From assembly GCA_003524095.1 (NCBI GenBank), contig DOEE01000001.1, positions 107,970 to 171,969 on the forward strand: a stretch of 64,000 nt of DNA, read 5' to 3'. Under the pieces are notes generated by a model, which made no database searches, was not told the DNA's origin, and was given only the letters and a program-made list of their open reading frames with translations. Positions 25,815 through 35,283 of this stretch are shown piece after piece. Source of the stretch: Clostridiales bacterium (GTDB taxonomy: Bacteria > Bacillota > Clostridia > Christensenellales > UBA1242). Position numbers and translations under genes: made by a program. Position 1 is the stretch's first letter. The number at the start of each line of letters is the position of its first letter.

Positions 25815-25890
25815 ATATTTGGAATGGTCAATTATTTTGATAGTTTTGTTAAAACTCATACAAAATTAATTGCTTGAATTATCCAAATAT
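25815..25890 (+). promoter_or_regulatory. Nested inverted repeats in the leader of the YwaF-like gene
   Basis: ATATTTGGA (25815-25823) pairs with TCCAAATAT (25882-25890). Inside it CAATTA (25829-25834) pairs with TAATTG (25867-25872), and GTTTT-GTT-AAAAC forms a small hairpin in between. The structure ends about 38 bases before the ATG. It may be an RNA element or a DNA site; there is no T-run. Confidence 0.4.
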
Positions 25891-25927
25891 GTTTTGCAAA
25901 AATCATTTTTTTCAAAAAGGAGTTTTT

Positions 25928-27379
25928 ATGATTTTTGAGTTGATTATTGTGGCAATTGTAGCTATAACTTTTGTTGTACTTTTTTTACTCAAAGACAAAA
26001 TCGGAATAGATAATAACAACAAAATTATTAAGTCGATTGCCATAGTGCTATTTGTTTTAATTAATGTTCGCTCTTTTTTGAATGATAATTTTATTTGGAC
26101 AATTAACGGTGGAACATATGGCCATGTTTATTACAAAAGACAAGATTATCTACAAAGCCTGCTAAGATGGGGACTTATGGTTGCCGAAGTATCTATGGTC
26201 TGTGCAGTCTTTGTCAAAACTCGAACTATTAGAAACATTGCTGTTTATTTTGGTTTTCCAATGGTTTTGTTATGTGTAATCTTTTATTCTGATTTCCTCA
26301 CATATTTCATTGAAAATTCAGGTAGAGCAATTTATTTGTCGCCAAACATAAGACATGTATTATTTATCATAGAACTATCTTTGGGACTTATTATTCCGCT
26401 TCTTTTGAGATTTGTAATCAAGCACAAATTTGATGTAAAAAACAAAAAGGAATGGGGATATTTTGCAATACTTCTTCCATTAGTGATAATTACAACCATT
26501 CCCGTAACACTTCCTCAATCATTGTTCGGTTTTACAAACAAATACATGAAACCTTTTACTGTGCCACACTTAATTTGGTTGTTTTTGATTTTGTTTATAT
26601 ACATAGGTCTATATCTTGGATTTAGATTTAGAAACAAGGACAATAGATACACGGTGATTTTGTATTTGTCTTTGTATTTATTCTTGCACTACAACCAAAT
26701 ATATCTTATGGACTTTAATATGAAAAGACTACCTTTTCAGTTATGTAATTTGGGTGCATATTTAATACTTATTTCTGTAATTATCAAAAAACAATCCTTC
26801 TTTAATTTTGTTCTAATAGCGAATGTTCCCGGCTCACTTATAGCACTTTGTATGCCAGATGTCAACGAAGGAATGTTGTCATACTGGAACATTCACTTTT
26901 ATATTGAACATATGTGGGTATTTATCATTCCACTACTTGCAGTTTCGCTTAGAATATTTGAACGCCCAAAAAAGAATGCCCTAAAGCACTTTATGATAGG
27001 GTTTAGTTGTTATTTTGTGGTCTGTGCTTTGGGCGGAATTGTGGCAAATTGTTTCCTTTATAAGCCTTTTGACCAATTCTTTAATAAAGTCAATTATTTT
27101 TATATATTTGACACCACCGTACTTGGCGTCTTGCCATTTTTGAATTTTACGAGATATTATGCGGTTACATGGGGTGGATACACATTTTACCCATTGTATA
27201 TGCTACTTATTTATATATTGTTTAGTATTTATTGTGGAATATTCTATTATATATACAAGAGACTTTGTATAGTAGGAGACAATCATTTTGAAGTTAGAAA
27301 AATGAGAATAGATATGGGAATAGAACAAGGTAAATACAACAAAAGAATTCCCAAAAAAGATTATGATTTGGAGGAGTAA
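25928..27379 (+). CDS. YwaF/TIGR02206-like multi-pass membrane protein
   Basis: 483 residues from the ATG at 25928 with AAAAAGGAG; the frame opens earlier but without a ribosome site. About 12 hydrophobic segments. The C-terminal half matches the YwaF family: RLPFQLCNLGAYLILISV, a NVPGSLIALCMPD segment, then HFYIEHMWVFIIPLLAV. The family is usually about 230 residues, so this protein is roughly doubled, with an extra N-terminal membrane half. Function unknown. It stands first in an operon with an ABC exporter and an Ig-like protein. Confidence 0.65.
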   Translation: MIFELIIVAIVAITFVVLFLLKDKIGIDNNNKIIKSIAIVLFVLINVRSFLNDNFIWTINGGTYGHVYYKRQDYLQSLLRWGLMVAEVSMVCAVFVKTRTIRNIAVYFGFPMVLLCVIFYSDFLTYFIENSGRAIYLSPNIRHVLFIIELSLGLIIPLLLRFVIKHKFDVKNKKEWGYFAILLPLVIITTIPVTLPQSLFGFTNKYMKPFTVPHLIWLFLILFIYIGLYLGFRFRNKDNRYTVILYLSLYLFLHYNQIYLMDFNMKRLPFQLCNLGAYLILISVIIKKQSFFNFVLIANVPGSLIALCMPDVNEGMLSYWNIHFYIEHMWVFIIPLLAVSLRIFERPKKNALKHFMIGFSCYFVVCALGGIVANCFLYKPFDQFFNKVNYFYIFDTTVLGVLPFLNFTRYYAVTWGGYTFYPLYMLLIYILFSIYCGIFYYIYKRLCIVGDNHFEVRKMRIDMGIEQGKYNKRIPKKDYDLEE

Positions 27380-27382
27380 TAT

Positions 27383-28153
27383 ATGTTAAAAATCAAAAAT
27401 TTAACAAAAAGATATGGCAATAGCAAAGTCAAATCAGTTGATAATCTTTCGCTAGAATTAAAACCGGGCGAAGTGTTTGGGTTTTTGGGTCCAAACGGCG
27501 CTGGAAAAAGTACAACAATTAAATCTATAGTTGGAATTTTGCCTTTTGAAGAAGGGAAAATAACAATTAATGGGATTGATATTGTCAAAAAACCTCTCGA
27601 AGCCAAAAAGCAAATTGGCTATGTTCCTGATAATCATGCTGTGTTTGAAAGATTAACTGGCAGAGAATATGTAAACCATGTCGCAAACTTGTACGGAGTT
27701 TCCATCAAACAGGTAGAAAAAATTAGTGACCACTATGTCAAATTGTTTAATCTTGAACAAGCATACGACAACCCAATCAAAAATTATTCACACGGAATGA
27801 AACAAAAAATTTCGGTTATTGCAGCACTAGTACACAAACCAAAACTATGGGTACTTGACGAACCATTGACCGGACTTGATCCACAAAGTGCATTCCTTCT
27901 CAAAGAAACCATGAGAAATCATGCAAAGGAAGGAAACACCGTATTTTTTAGTTCTCATATTTTGGATGTGGTAGAAAATTTGTGCGACAGAGTTTGTATT
28001 ATCAAAAAAGGCAAACTACTTGGAGTTTATGACTTAAACGAACTCAAAGAAAAAAATGAATCACTCGAAAAACTATTTATTGAGGCTATTTCAGATAACG
28101 AAGAATTTTTAAATACTTATAAATCAGAAAAAGGCACTTCTTCAAAAAAATAA
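27383..28153 (+). CDS. ABC transporter ATP-binding protein
   Basis: 256 residues. Walker A GPNGAGKST, signature YSHGMKQK (variant of LSGGQ), Walker B LWVLDEPLTGLD, and a switch His in SSHILD. The most similar class is the BcrA/CcmA/NatA exporter type. It starts three bases after the previous stop with GGAGGAG ahead, and its permease follows after 15 bases. It energises export by the neighbouring permease; the substrate is unknown. Confidence 0.9.
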   Translation: MLKIKNLTKRYGNSKVKSVDNLSLELKPGEVFGFLGPNGAGKSTTIKSIVGILPFEEGKITINGIDIVKKPLEAKKQIGYVPDNHAVFERLTGREYVNHVANLYGVSIKQVEKISDHYVKLFNLEQAYDNPIKNYSHGMKQKISVIAALVHKPKLWVLDEPLTGLDPQSAFLLKETMRNHAKEGNTVFFSSHILDVVENLCDRVCIIKKGKLLGVYDLNELKEKNESLEKLFIEAISDNEEFLNTYKSEKGTSSKK

Positions 28154-28168
28154 TTAAGGAACTAAGTT

Positions 28169-29764
28169 ATGTCACAAATATTTGAATTATTCAAACTTCA
28201 AATGGACAACAAATACACATTATTTAAACAAAAAAACTTCAAATCAATTGCAAAACAAATTTTTAAATATCTGGTATTTGCTGTTGCAATAATGCTAGTA
28301 ATATTCTTTGTACTTCAAAAGATATTTTTCTTGCTTGCTATTAACGTCAATGTCGAATTTATGGCACTTGTTTTGGTTGCAACTCAAGGAATTTCATTTG
28401 TTTTTGCCATTTCTAGCATAATTAATACACTATATCTAAACAAAGATAACGAATTGTTTATGGTCATGCCAGTTACATTTAATCAGCTGTTTATGTCCAA
28501 AATTATGATGTTGTATATTGGAGAACTCATATTTAATACTCTTTATATTTTGCCTATCTTGTTAGCATTTGGCATGCTTGGACATTTTGGGTTAATATAT
28601 TACATTATGCTTGTTCTGTTTTTGCCCGTTTTCCCTCTTTTGCCTATTGCACTTGCCTCTATTGTTAGTATCCCAATTATGTTTGTAGTTAAGTTTTTCA
28701 AAAGACATTCTTGGGCAACCATAATGTTCACTCTTGTAAGTGTTGCAGTTTTGTTTGTATTATATATGCGTATCGTATCAAAAATTTCAAGCGCTATCAA
28801 TATCGCCGAAAAACAAATTGCAACTGGACTTAAAGTTAATAGCAATATAATGAGATGGGGTTCAAATATATTTTTGTACACAAAATTATCTGGTAGTTTT
28901 TTTGAATTTAACAAAATTGGCTGGTTGTTTTTGTACTTGGGAATATCGCTTGTTCTTATGACGGTGTGCTTTTTGATAATAAGACCTTTTTATTACAAAG
29001 TCGCAACTATCTCGCTAGAAAACACATCAAATCCTCACATTAAACCTAGACGTTATAAATCCAGAAAACCATTGGCGGAACTTCTTGTCAATGAGTTTAA
29101 AATAACCTTTAGAAGTCCGGCGTACATTTTTCAATTTTTGTTGTTTCCATTATTTATGCCCTTGATAGTTTATGTATATGACAAACTTTTGATAGGAATT
29201 GCTGTTAATCAAGCGGGGCAAAATATGATATTTGGTTCACATATACTAATTTTAACTTTAATTGCTTTGATGTCAAACACCATATCTTCCATTGCCCTAT
29301 CTAAGGAAGGTGCAAACTTTTATCTAATCAAAGTCTCGCCAATTGGATACAATCTTCAAGTTACAGCCAAACTATTATTTAATATGATTTTTACAATCGG
29401 TGCAATATTAATTACCACAATTACATCATTTTTGTTTACCGACTTGAATGCAATAGTCATACTACTAGCGGGACTGATGGCAATTATTTTGAGTATTGGA
29501 CACATTTGTCACAGTTTTGATATGGATCTACAAAACCCAATATTGCAGTGGTATGACAATTCCGAAATTACTCTCATGAGTAAAAGCACCACCAAAAGTA
29601 TGATATATGCCTTGGTCTTGTCATTGTTAATGTTTGTAATAACAACCTTGGGTGGCAAAGTGGGAATAATAATTTGCATAATCATTTCGTTAATTTATCT
29701 TGTTTCACGTATACATTTGCTTAGGATTAGAGTATATTATTACTTTAATCATTTGGAGGTGTAA
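28169..29764 (+). CDS. ABC transporter permease
   Basis: 531 residues with about 12 hydrophobic segments in two similar halves, and a cytoplasmic loop around 285-320 (HIKPRRYKSRKPLAELLVNEFKITFRSP), typical of large exporter permeases paired with NatA-like ATPases. It overlaps no gene but ends one base before the next start. Substrate not evident. Confidence 0.85.
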   Translation: MSQIFELFKLQMDNKYTLFKQKNFKSIAKQIFKYLVFAVAIMLVIFFVLQKIFFLLAINVNVEFMALVLVATQGISFVFAISSIINTLYLNKDNELFMVMPVTFNQLFMSKIMMLYIGELIFNTLYILPILLAFGMLGHFGLIYYIMLVLFLPVFPLLPIALASIVSIPIMFVVKFFKRHSWATIMFTLVSVAVLFVLYMRIVSKISSAINIAEKQIATGLKVNSNIMRWGSNIFLYTKLSGSFFEFNKIGWLFLYLGISLVLMTVCFLIIRPFYYKVATISLENTSNPHIKPRRYKSRKPLAELLVNEFKITFRSPAYIFQFLLFPLFMPLIVYVYDKLLIGIAVNQAGQNMIFGSHILILTLIALMSNTISSIALSKEGANFYLIKVSPIGYNLQVTAKLLFNMIFTIGAILITTITSFLFTDLNAIVILLAGLMAIILSIGHICHSFDMDLQNPILQWYDNSEITLMSKSTTKSMIYALVLSLLMFVITTLGGKVGIIICIIISLIYLVSRIHLLRIRVYYYFNHLEV

Positions 29765-29765
29765 A

Positions 29766-30725
29766 ATGAAAAAAGTTGTAATTACTCTACTTTTGATACT
29801 TCCATTTTTGCTAATATACTTCATCTCTTTTACTGGTCAAATTCTTAGCAAATACACATACATACCAGTAGAAAGAATTGTTTTGCTTGACGAAAACGGC
29901 GACGAACTCGAAAACAACACTGTTACTTGCAAACAAGGCGAAAAGTATCAAATGCGAATCAAGGTCTTGCCAGAATTTGCTAGCAACAAACAAATTTCAA
30001 TCGCAAATACCAATTGGGATATTTGTCCAATTGATGAAAATTATGTCGTAACTGCCAAGGAACTAGGTGAAGTAGCAATAATTATTACATCTAATGATAA
30101 ACACAACGTACAATATGTTTTTCGATTCAAAGTCGCACAAGAAGAACTTGAAGATATTGCTATAACACTCGACGGACATGACCTTGAAAATAACCAATCT
30201 ATCAATTTGGGATTGAATAAATCAAAAAATTTAGGCATAAGAATTATTCCAAGTTCCACTGCTCTGGCTTATAGAGAAATCGTTTGGAGTACTTCAAACA
30301 GTGAATTTGTCAAGATAAATCAAAACGGACAAATAACAGGACTAAAACAAACCTCTACACCAATTACGATAACCGCAACATCATTACACAACCCATCAAT
30401 CAAAAAGTCTATTAGTGTTAATGTGGTAAGCGAATTGGAAAAAGGTGTTTGGTTTGTTGCTAGTGGTTTGCAAGCGGGAAGATTATATTCTGTACCACTT
30501 GGAGATTTTGATTTAAAATCAATCACAAAGATTGTTGACTTGCCTGCCGACATCGCAATTACTTACAAAATTACTATTGGCAAAGACTCAACAGGAATAG
30601 ATGCTTCGCGTCTTAGCGAAGGTATTATCAAATTCAAAGCCAAAAATACCGCTATTGAAGTCAAACTTATAGCAACAAACGGCTCAGATACCTATTATGA
30701 TACCATACGAATGATAAGCAAATAA
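29766..30725 (+). CDS. Membrane-anchored protein with bacterial Ig-like (BIG2) domains
   Basis: 319 residues from the ATG at 29766, one base after the permease stop, with GGAGGTG. An N-terminal hydrophobic segment VVITLLLILPFLLIYFISF has no lipobox, so it is a signal anchor or uncleaved signal. Two Ig-like modules follow. The second has the BIG2 landmarks REIVWSTSNSEFVKINQNGQI, then TGLKQTSTPITITATS. It is coupled to the ABC exporter and may be its external partner or its regulated cargo. Confidence 0.75.
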   Translation: MKKVVITLLLILPFLLIYFISFTGQILSKYTYIPVERIVLLDENGDELENNTVTCKQGEKYQMRIKVLPEFASNKQISIANTNWDICPIDENYVVTAKELGEVAIIITSNDKHNVQYVFRFKVAQEELEDIAITLDGHDLENNQSINLGLNKSKNLGIRIIPSSTALAYREIVWSTSNSEFVKINQNGQITGLKQTSTPITITATSLHNPSIKKSISVNVVSELEKGVWFVASGLQAGRLYSVPLGDFDLKSITKIVDLPADIAITYKITIGKDSTGIDASRLSEGIIKFKAKNTAIEVKLIATNGSDTYYDTIRMISK

Positions 30726-30818
30726 CTTGTAAGCAATTTGCAAATACTACTAAAAACATAATAAAATTACAATATATAGCAAAATATAGCAAAATCATTT
30801 TTGAATGTTGAATTGTTA

Positions 30819-30827
30819 TGTTATAAT
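30819..30827 (+). promoter_or_regulatory. Extended -10 promoter of the beta-helix lipoprotein gene
   Basis: TGTTATAAT, an extended -10; the -35 region is weak (TTTTGA 17 bases upstream). A small hairpin AATGC-AAAA-GCATT lies in the leader directly before the AAGGAGG site. Confidence 0.6.
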
Positions 30828-30858
30828 TTTAGTAATGCAAAAGCATTAAGGAGGAGTT

Positions 30859-33423
30859 ATGAAAAAAATAAAAAAACTACTTTTTGCTATAATTATGGTT
30901 GCTCTTGTAATGCCAGTATTGCTTACTGGTTGTAAAGACGACAAGTCAATCAAAATTTGGCAAGAAGACGGGATTAGTCAAGTTAAACGCGGTCAAGAAC
31001 TCGTTATTGACATGGATCTTAAGAAAATAGAACTATCAAGTATAGAATTTTTTGTTGATGGTTCGGCAATTATTACTAATGAAGGAAAACTAACGGTTAA
31101 TACTAATGCAACCGTTGGAAGCCAAATTAAAGTCACAGCCAAGTCCGAAAAAGACAATGTGACGAGTAACGAATTGGTTTTTGTGGTTGTTGACTTAGTT
31201 CCAACATCAATAAGTCTTGTGACAGATGCACAAGTACTTACCAAAAACAGTTCAATAAGTCTAAGTGTAAACACCACACCCGATTATGCAACAGTCAAAG
31301 ATGTGACTTATACAATAGACCGAACAGACATAGCCGAAATTGTAGATGGCAAACTCAAAATCAAACAAACCGCAGATATTGAAAATCTGGATGACCAAAC
31401 ACCAATTAATATAACCGCTACACTCAATGGACACACAAATATTACTGCAACCAAACAAGTCAAATATATTGTTGCTCAACAAATCTCAACTATCATGGCA
31501 AATGCATCGGTAATAGATATCAAACATGCTAGTAGTCCAAAACTAGACTTTTCAGTTTATAACACGGACGATATTGAATTGTCCGTCGAAAAAACCAGTT
31601 TTACCTATGAAAGTAGTGACCCTAGTGTTGCCACAATAGGTAGTGACGGCTCAATTATTCCACACAAACACGGCAAATCAAAGATTACTATCAAATATGT
31701 TGACGACCCACTTGTCAAAACCGAATGCTCTGTTTATGTCGTTGCAACACCAAACGAAATTCAATTTGATTTAAATAAAACAAATTCACATATCCTTGAC
31801 AAAAAAGAATTGTATTATTCCAAAAATGATACCAACCTACTCAAATTAGATTTGATTGGAACGGACTTTAACGGAGTACACACTTCTCAAAAATTTAAAT
31901 ATAGATTTTCTAATGCTACTAATGATGAGTCGAATACAATTGCAACTGTAAATAATGACAAAATTAATTTTTTGAAAACTGGAGACATAACAATTACAGT
32001 CACAAGTGATTCTAGTATTGAAGGACTTGACGAACTACCTTCGACCGTTAACGAAAAATCATACAACATAGTAGTTCATGTAAACGAAGGCATAAATGTA
32101 AGAACAGTTAGCGAATTGAAAGCGGTGTCGACTAGCACTCTAAACAATTCAGATATTACAACCACAATCAATATTCTAAACAACATTAATTTGACAGACA
32201 CAAACAATTTTGGCAAAGTTGACGAAAATGAAAACGACATTAGATGGGCTGGTTTGCAATTCCATGGAAATACTCATATTAACGGAAACGGATATATGTT
32301 AGATGCTTCCGCCTTGACTTGTGAAGAAGTTACCGACTCAGGAGCACAAGAATTTAGAAAAGGTGCTACCTTATTCGAGTTTTATCGTCCAGACTATGCT
32401 CCTGTAACAGTTTCAATTAGAGACTTCAATCTAAAGGGTGCACTTAATGTCAACAAAGAACTCAAAGGATTTTACTCCAGAGCACTTCATATTCATGGTC
32501 AATCATATTCTTCAATTGCCAGTGGAACATATGATGCAAACAATACTTATGGCTATCTTGATTTAACAGTAGACAATGTTACAGTAGATGGATTTGGTGT
32601 AGGAATGAGAATATCACACGCTGTTGATAGTTTAATCAAAAACACCAGAATTCAAAATTGCTTTAGTAATGGAATTGAATCTGACCAAAATATTTTGACT
32701 TTGCAAGATATAACTTTGGGTCAAGTTGGTGCATTCGGAATAGAAGTAACCCCTGACGACCTAAAAGATAAGAAATCAGCCTCTCCACATGGTACAGCGG
32801 GTATTCATTACAACGAAACTCCTAAACTAGAATTTAAGGGTGAAATAATTAGCAACAACTACAATAATGGTGCATCTACAGAATATATCAAAACTTTGTC
32901 AGTTGGTGAGTTAACATTTGTTAATATACTAGATGCTATTATACAAGGAAACATCAAACATATAGCCGGTAGTGACACATCAAATGATGCTAGACGGCTA
33001 CTAAATGTTAGTTATCAAGTAATGAGACAGCACGACAAAGAAGATGTCAAACAAATAACCAATGATACAGATATGGATGCTTATTTTCAAGATAAGGCAG
33101 TTAGTTTGTACTTGTTGATATTCGTAAACAAATTGGAAGGAATGGTTTACAACGGTGGCAATACAGACGCATCAAATCCGCTAAGCCCAACTCACATATA
33201 CAACGAAGGATTATTTTTGGATTTTCCAAAAGATACTTCTAATATGATTAACTTATCATACTTGTTACAAATGGTCAAAACCAATCCTAGTTATGATGCT
33301 TACAAACAATATCAATATATTCAATTAGATTTGGACACTGGTGCAGAAATGATGGGAAATATTGGGCAGGTTATACTTCTTAACCAAGCCTACGACCCAA
33401 ATTATACAACTCAAAGTGCCTAA
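30859..33423 (+). CDS. Ig-like and beta-helix surface lipoprotein
   Basis: 854 residues. Lipoprotein signal ending LLTGC with the modified Cys at 25. Residues about 30-400 hold several BIG2-like Ig domains (SFTYESSDPSVATIGSDGSI then IPHKHGKSKITIKYV). Residues about 410-720 look like a right-handed parallel beta-helix of the pectate-lyase/NosD type, with short Asn- and Gly-ending rungs (TINILNNINLTD, GLQFHGNTHINGNGYMLD, LDLTVDNVTVDGFGVGM). Catalytic residues of a lyase are not evident. It could bind or cleave polysaccharide or be a surface adhesin. It has its own promoter but belongs with the preceding exporter/Ig cluster by content. Confidence 0.75.
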   Translation: MKKIKKLLFAIIMVALVMPVLLTGCKDDKSIKIWQEDGISQVKRGQELVIDMDLKKIELSSIEFFVDGSAIITNEGKLTVNTNATVGSQIKVTAKSEKDNVTSNELVFVVVDLVPTSISLVTDAQVLTKNSSISLSVNTTPDYATVKDVTYTIDRTDIAEIVDGKLKIKQTADIENLDDQTPINITATLNGHTNITATKQVKYIVAQQISTIMANASVIDIKHASSPKLDFSVYNTDDIELSVEKTSFTYESSDPSVATIGSDGSIIPHKHGKSKITIKYVDDPLVKTECSVYVVATPNEIQFDLNKTNSHILDKKELYYSKNDTNLLKLDLIGTDFNGVHTSQKFKYRFSNATNDESNTIATVNNDKINFLKTGDITITVTSDSSIEGLDELPSTVNEKSYNIVVHVNEGINVRTVSELKAVSTSTLNNSDITTTINILNNINLTDTNNFGKVDENENDIRWAGLQFHGNTHINGNGYMLDASALTCEEVTDSGAQEFRKGATLFEFYRPDYAPVTVSIRDFNLKGALNVNKELKGFYSRALHIHGQSYSSIASGTYDANNTYGYLDLTVDNVTVDGFGVGMRISHAVDSLIKNTRIQNCFSNGIESDQNILTLQDITLGQVGAFGIEVTPDDLKDKKSASPHGTAGIHYNETPKLEFKGEIISNNYNNGASTEYIKTLSVGELTFVNILDAIIQGNIKHIAGSDTSNDARRLLNVSYQVMRQHDKEDVKQITNDTDMDAYFQDKAVSLYLLIFVNKLEGMVYNGGNTDASNPLSPTHIYNEGLFLDFPKDTSNMINLSYLLQMVKTNPSYDAYKQYQYIQLDLDTGAEMMGNIGQVILLNQAYDPNYTTQSA

Positions 33424-33436
33424 GATGTGATTAAAT

Positions 33437-33471
33437 AAAAAAACTTCAATAGAAATTATTGAAGTTTTTTT
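33437..33471. terminator. Bidirectional intrinsic terminator
   Basis: AACTTCAAT and ATTGAAGTT arms extended by A and T runs, between convergent genes. Confidence 0.9.
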
Positions 33472-33501
33472 ATTTTTTAATCTTATTTTATTTTTTAATT
33501 C

Positions 33502-35214
33502 TTACTTCCACAAATCTTCATATCTTTTTTCGTAATAAACAATAACAATGTCGTTATCTTTTAGTTTTGTTCTTTCGTTTTTGATAATTTCGCTTGTCAT
33601 ATTATTATATAGATTGTTATCAAGATTTAATTTGTCGTAGATATAATTAAATATTGTTTTGTTGCTGTCTGGAGTGGTGTAAGTTGTGCATAGGATATAA
33701 AGCAAATTTTCGTCGCTAATGCTATCAATATTGTTTTCGTCAATTAGATTTTCCGCATTTCCATCGTGGAATATAATATGATAACCATAGGTACTCACAA
33801 TCATATCCATAGAACCTGCACCTTTGCCACCATTTGACTTATCCAATGCTCTTACGCCATCAGCAAAAGGCTTAACCATTTTGTCAGTAACCGAAGTGTC
33901 AAGATTAACGACATAGTCAAATTCGCTATTCATAAATCCGCTATCATCATTAAATACATATACAAGTTCATTAAACTTTGAACTTTGTTCTCTTAGTGTT
34001 ACGCCCTGAGTATAGTCTTGGACAAATTTGTAAATATCCGAAGCATATGCTTCATAAGTATTTTCCTTTCCAACAACTTTGCGGAAGTTATAACTTGAAC
34101 CATAATTTCTGTACATTTCTTCACTCATTTCAAATGTCGAAGTTGTGCTAGAAATTATATTGTTTAAAGCATTTTGATATGCTGTTTTGTTTTCTTCGGG
34201 AACAACTCCATCACTAGAAACTGAGTATAGAGTATTAAGGCTTGTGATTTTTTCTTTTTGTTCTTCGCTAAAGTTAATCAAAATATGTTTAACATTTACA
34301 TATTCATTACCAGAATTTACATGATAATAAATATAATTTTTGGAAGCTTCTTCCATTGCTTTGTGATAAAGCGATTTGCTTGACTTGTAAGTTTCACGTT
34401 GAGACTTGTATTGTTCCTTAAAGTAATTAATAACAGCACTTGTATTAACTGGGGTTCTATCAAAGAAGGCTTTCTCATATTTTTCCAAATATAAGTTGTT
34501 TGTCATCAAGTCTGTTAGTCTTTGTTCTTCGAAAAGAAGTACAACTTCTTCGTCCGTCTCTCTACCCTCGGATTTTGCCAAGTCCTGAAGACTCTTGATA
34601 TATCTTGTCCATGCCTCGTCCGAAACTTTTTGGTCAGTTATATTGCGATAACTCTTTGTAAAATGTTCTGGCAAATCGTTTGGAACAAAAGTTATTTCTT
34701 TTTCTTCCTCGATTCTTGAAACCACACCAGTTGTTCTATCATACTTGGTTTTTGGAGAATAATCTTCTTCCTTGGTTCTAAGTGAAGTTTTTTCTTCTGG
34801 AGTTTCTACTTCAATTTCTTTGTCCCATTCTTTTCTAACCTTTGTTTCAAAAGTATTAATGGAATCTTGCATGTAATCAAAGACTTTCTTTTTGATTTCT
34901 TTCTTTTCGGCATCGGTTACAACAATTTCGCCCTTAACTACGTCCATAAGAAGTGCTCTATCAATCATACTTGTAATAGTTTGATTAACCGCTTCTTCCA
35001 AAGACATTCCATAAGATTGATAATATTGATAACCGTAATTACTAAATGCTTCGACTAAGTCCTTTTTGGTAAATTCCTTTTCGCCAACTGTTACAACAAC
35101 TTCGTTGTAGTACTTAGAATTATCTATCTTTAACCAACTACAGCCCGTCAAACAAAGCACGCACAAAACCAAAGCACAAAGTGTAGTAAGTATTTTTTTA
35201 ATGATTTTTTTCAT
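33502..35214 (-). CDS. PrsA/SurA-like foldase lipoprotein
   Basis: 570 residues. Lipobox LCLTGC with Cys at about 25. Then a SurA_N-type helical chaperone region starting VVVTVGEKEFTKKDLVEAF, with a long charged insertion, and a parvulin-like PPIase part with the split landmarks YVNVKHILINFSEEQKEK and, far downstream, STYGYHIIFHDG. The parvulin domain is interrupted by about 150 residues, so prolyl isomerase activity is uncertain. Expected role: folding of exported proteins at the outer face of the membrane. It has its own promoter, although it follows mfd. Confidence 0.75.
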   Translation of the reverse strand: MKKIIKKILTTLCALVLCVLCLTGCSWLKIDNSKYYNEVVVTVGEKEFTKKDLVEAFSNYGYQYYQSYGMSLEEAVNQTITSMIDRALLMDVVKGEIVVTDAEKKEIKKKVFDYMQDSINTFETKVRKEWDKEIEVETPEEKTSLRTKEEDYSPKTKYDRTTGVVSRIEEEKEITFVPNDLPEHFTKSYRNITDQKVSDEAWTRYIKSLQDLAKSEGRETDEEVVLLFEEQRLTDLMTNNLYLEKYEKAFFDRTPVNTSAVINYFKEQYKSQRETYKSSKSLYHKAMEEASKNYIYYHVNSGNEYVNVKHILINFSEEQKEKITSLNTLYSVSSDGVVPEENKTAYQNALNNIISSTTSTFEMSEEMYRNYGSSYNFRKVVGKENTYEAYASDIYKFVQDYTQGVTLREQSSKFNELVYVFNDDSGFMNSEFDYVVNLDTSVTDKMVKPFADGVRALDKSNGGKGAGSMDMIVSTYGYHIIFHDGNAENLIDENNIDSISDENLLYILCTTYTTPDSNKTIFNYIYDKLNLDNNLYNNMTSEIIKNERTKLKDNDIVIVYYEKRYEDLWK

Positions 35215-35248
35215 CTTGCCACCTTTTAAATTTTAATGATACTCATTT

Positions 35249-35277
35249 ATTTTACTATAATAATATCCAAATTGCAA
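35249..35277 (-). promoter_or_regulatory. Promoter of the foldase gene
   Basis: Minus strand TTGCAA (35272-35277), 17-base spacer, TAAAAT (35249-35254), just after the mfd stop codon; AAAAGGTGG precedes the ATG. Confidence 0.6.
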
Positions 35278-35283
35278 ATATTT

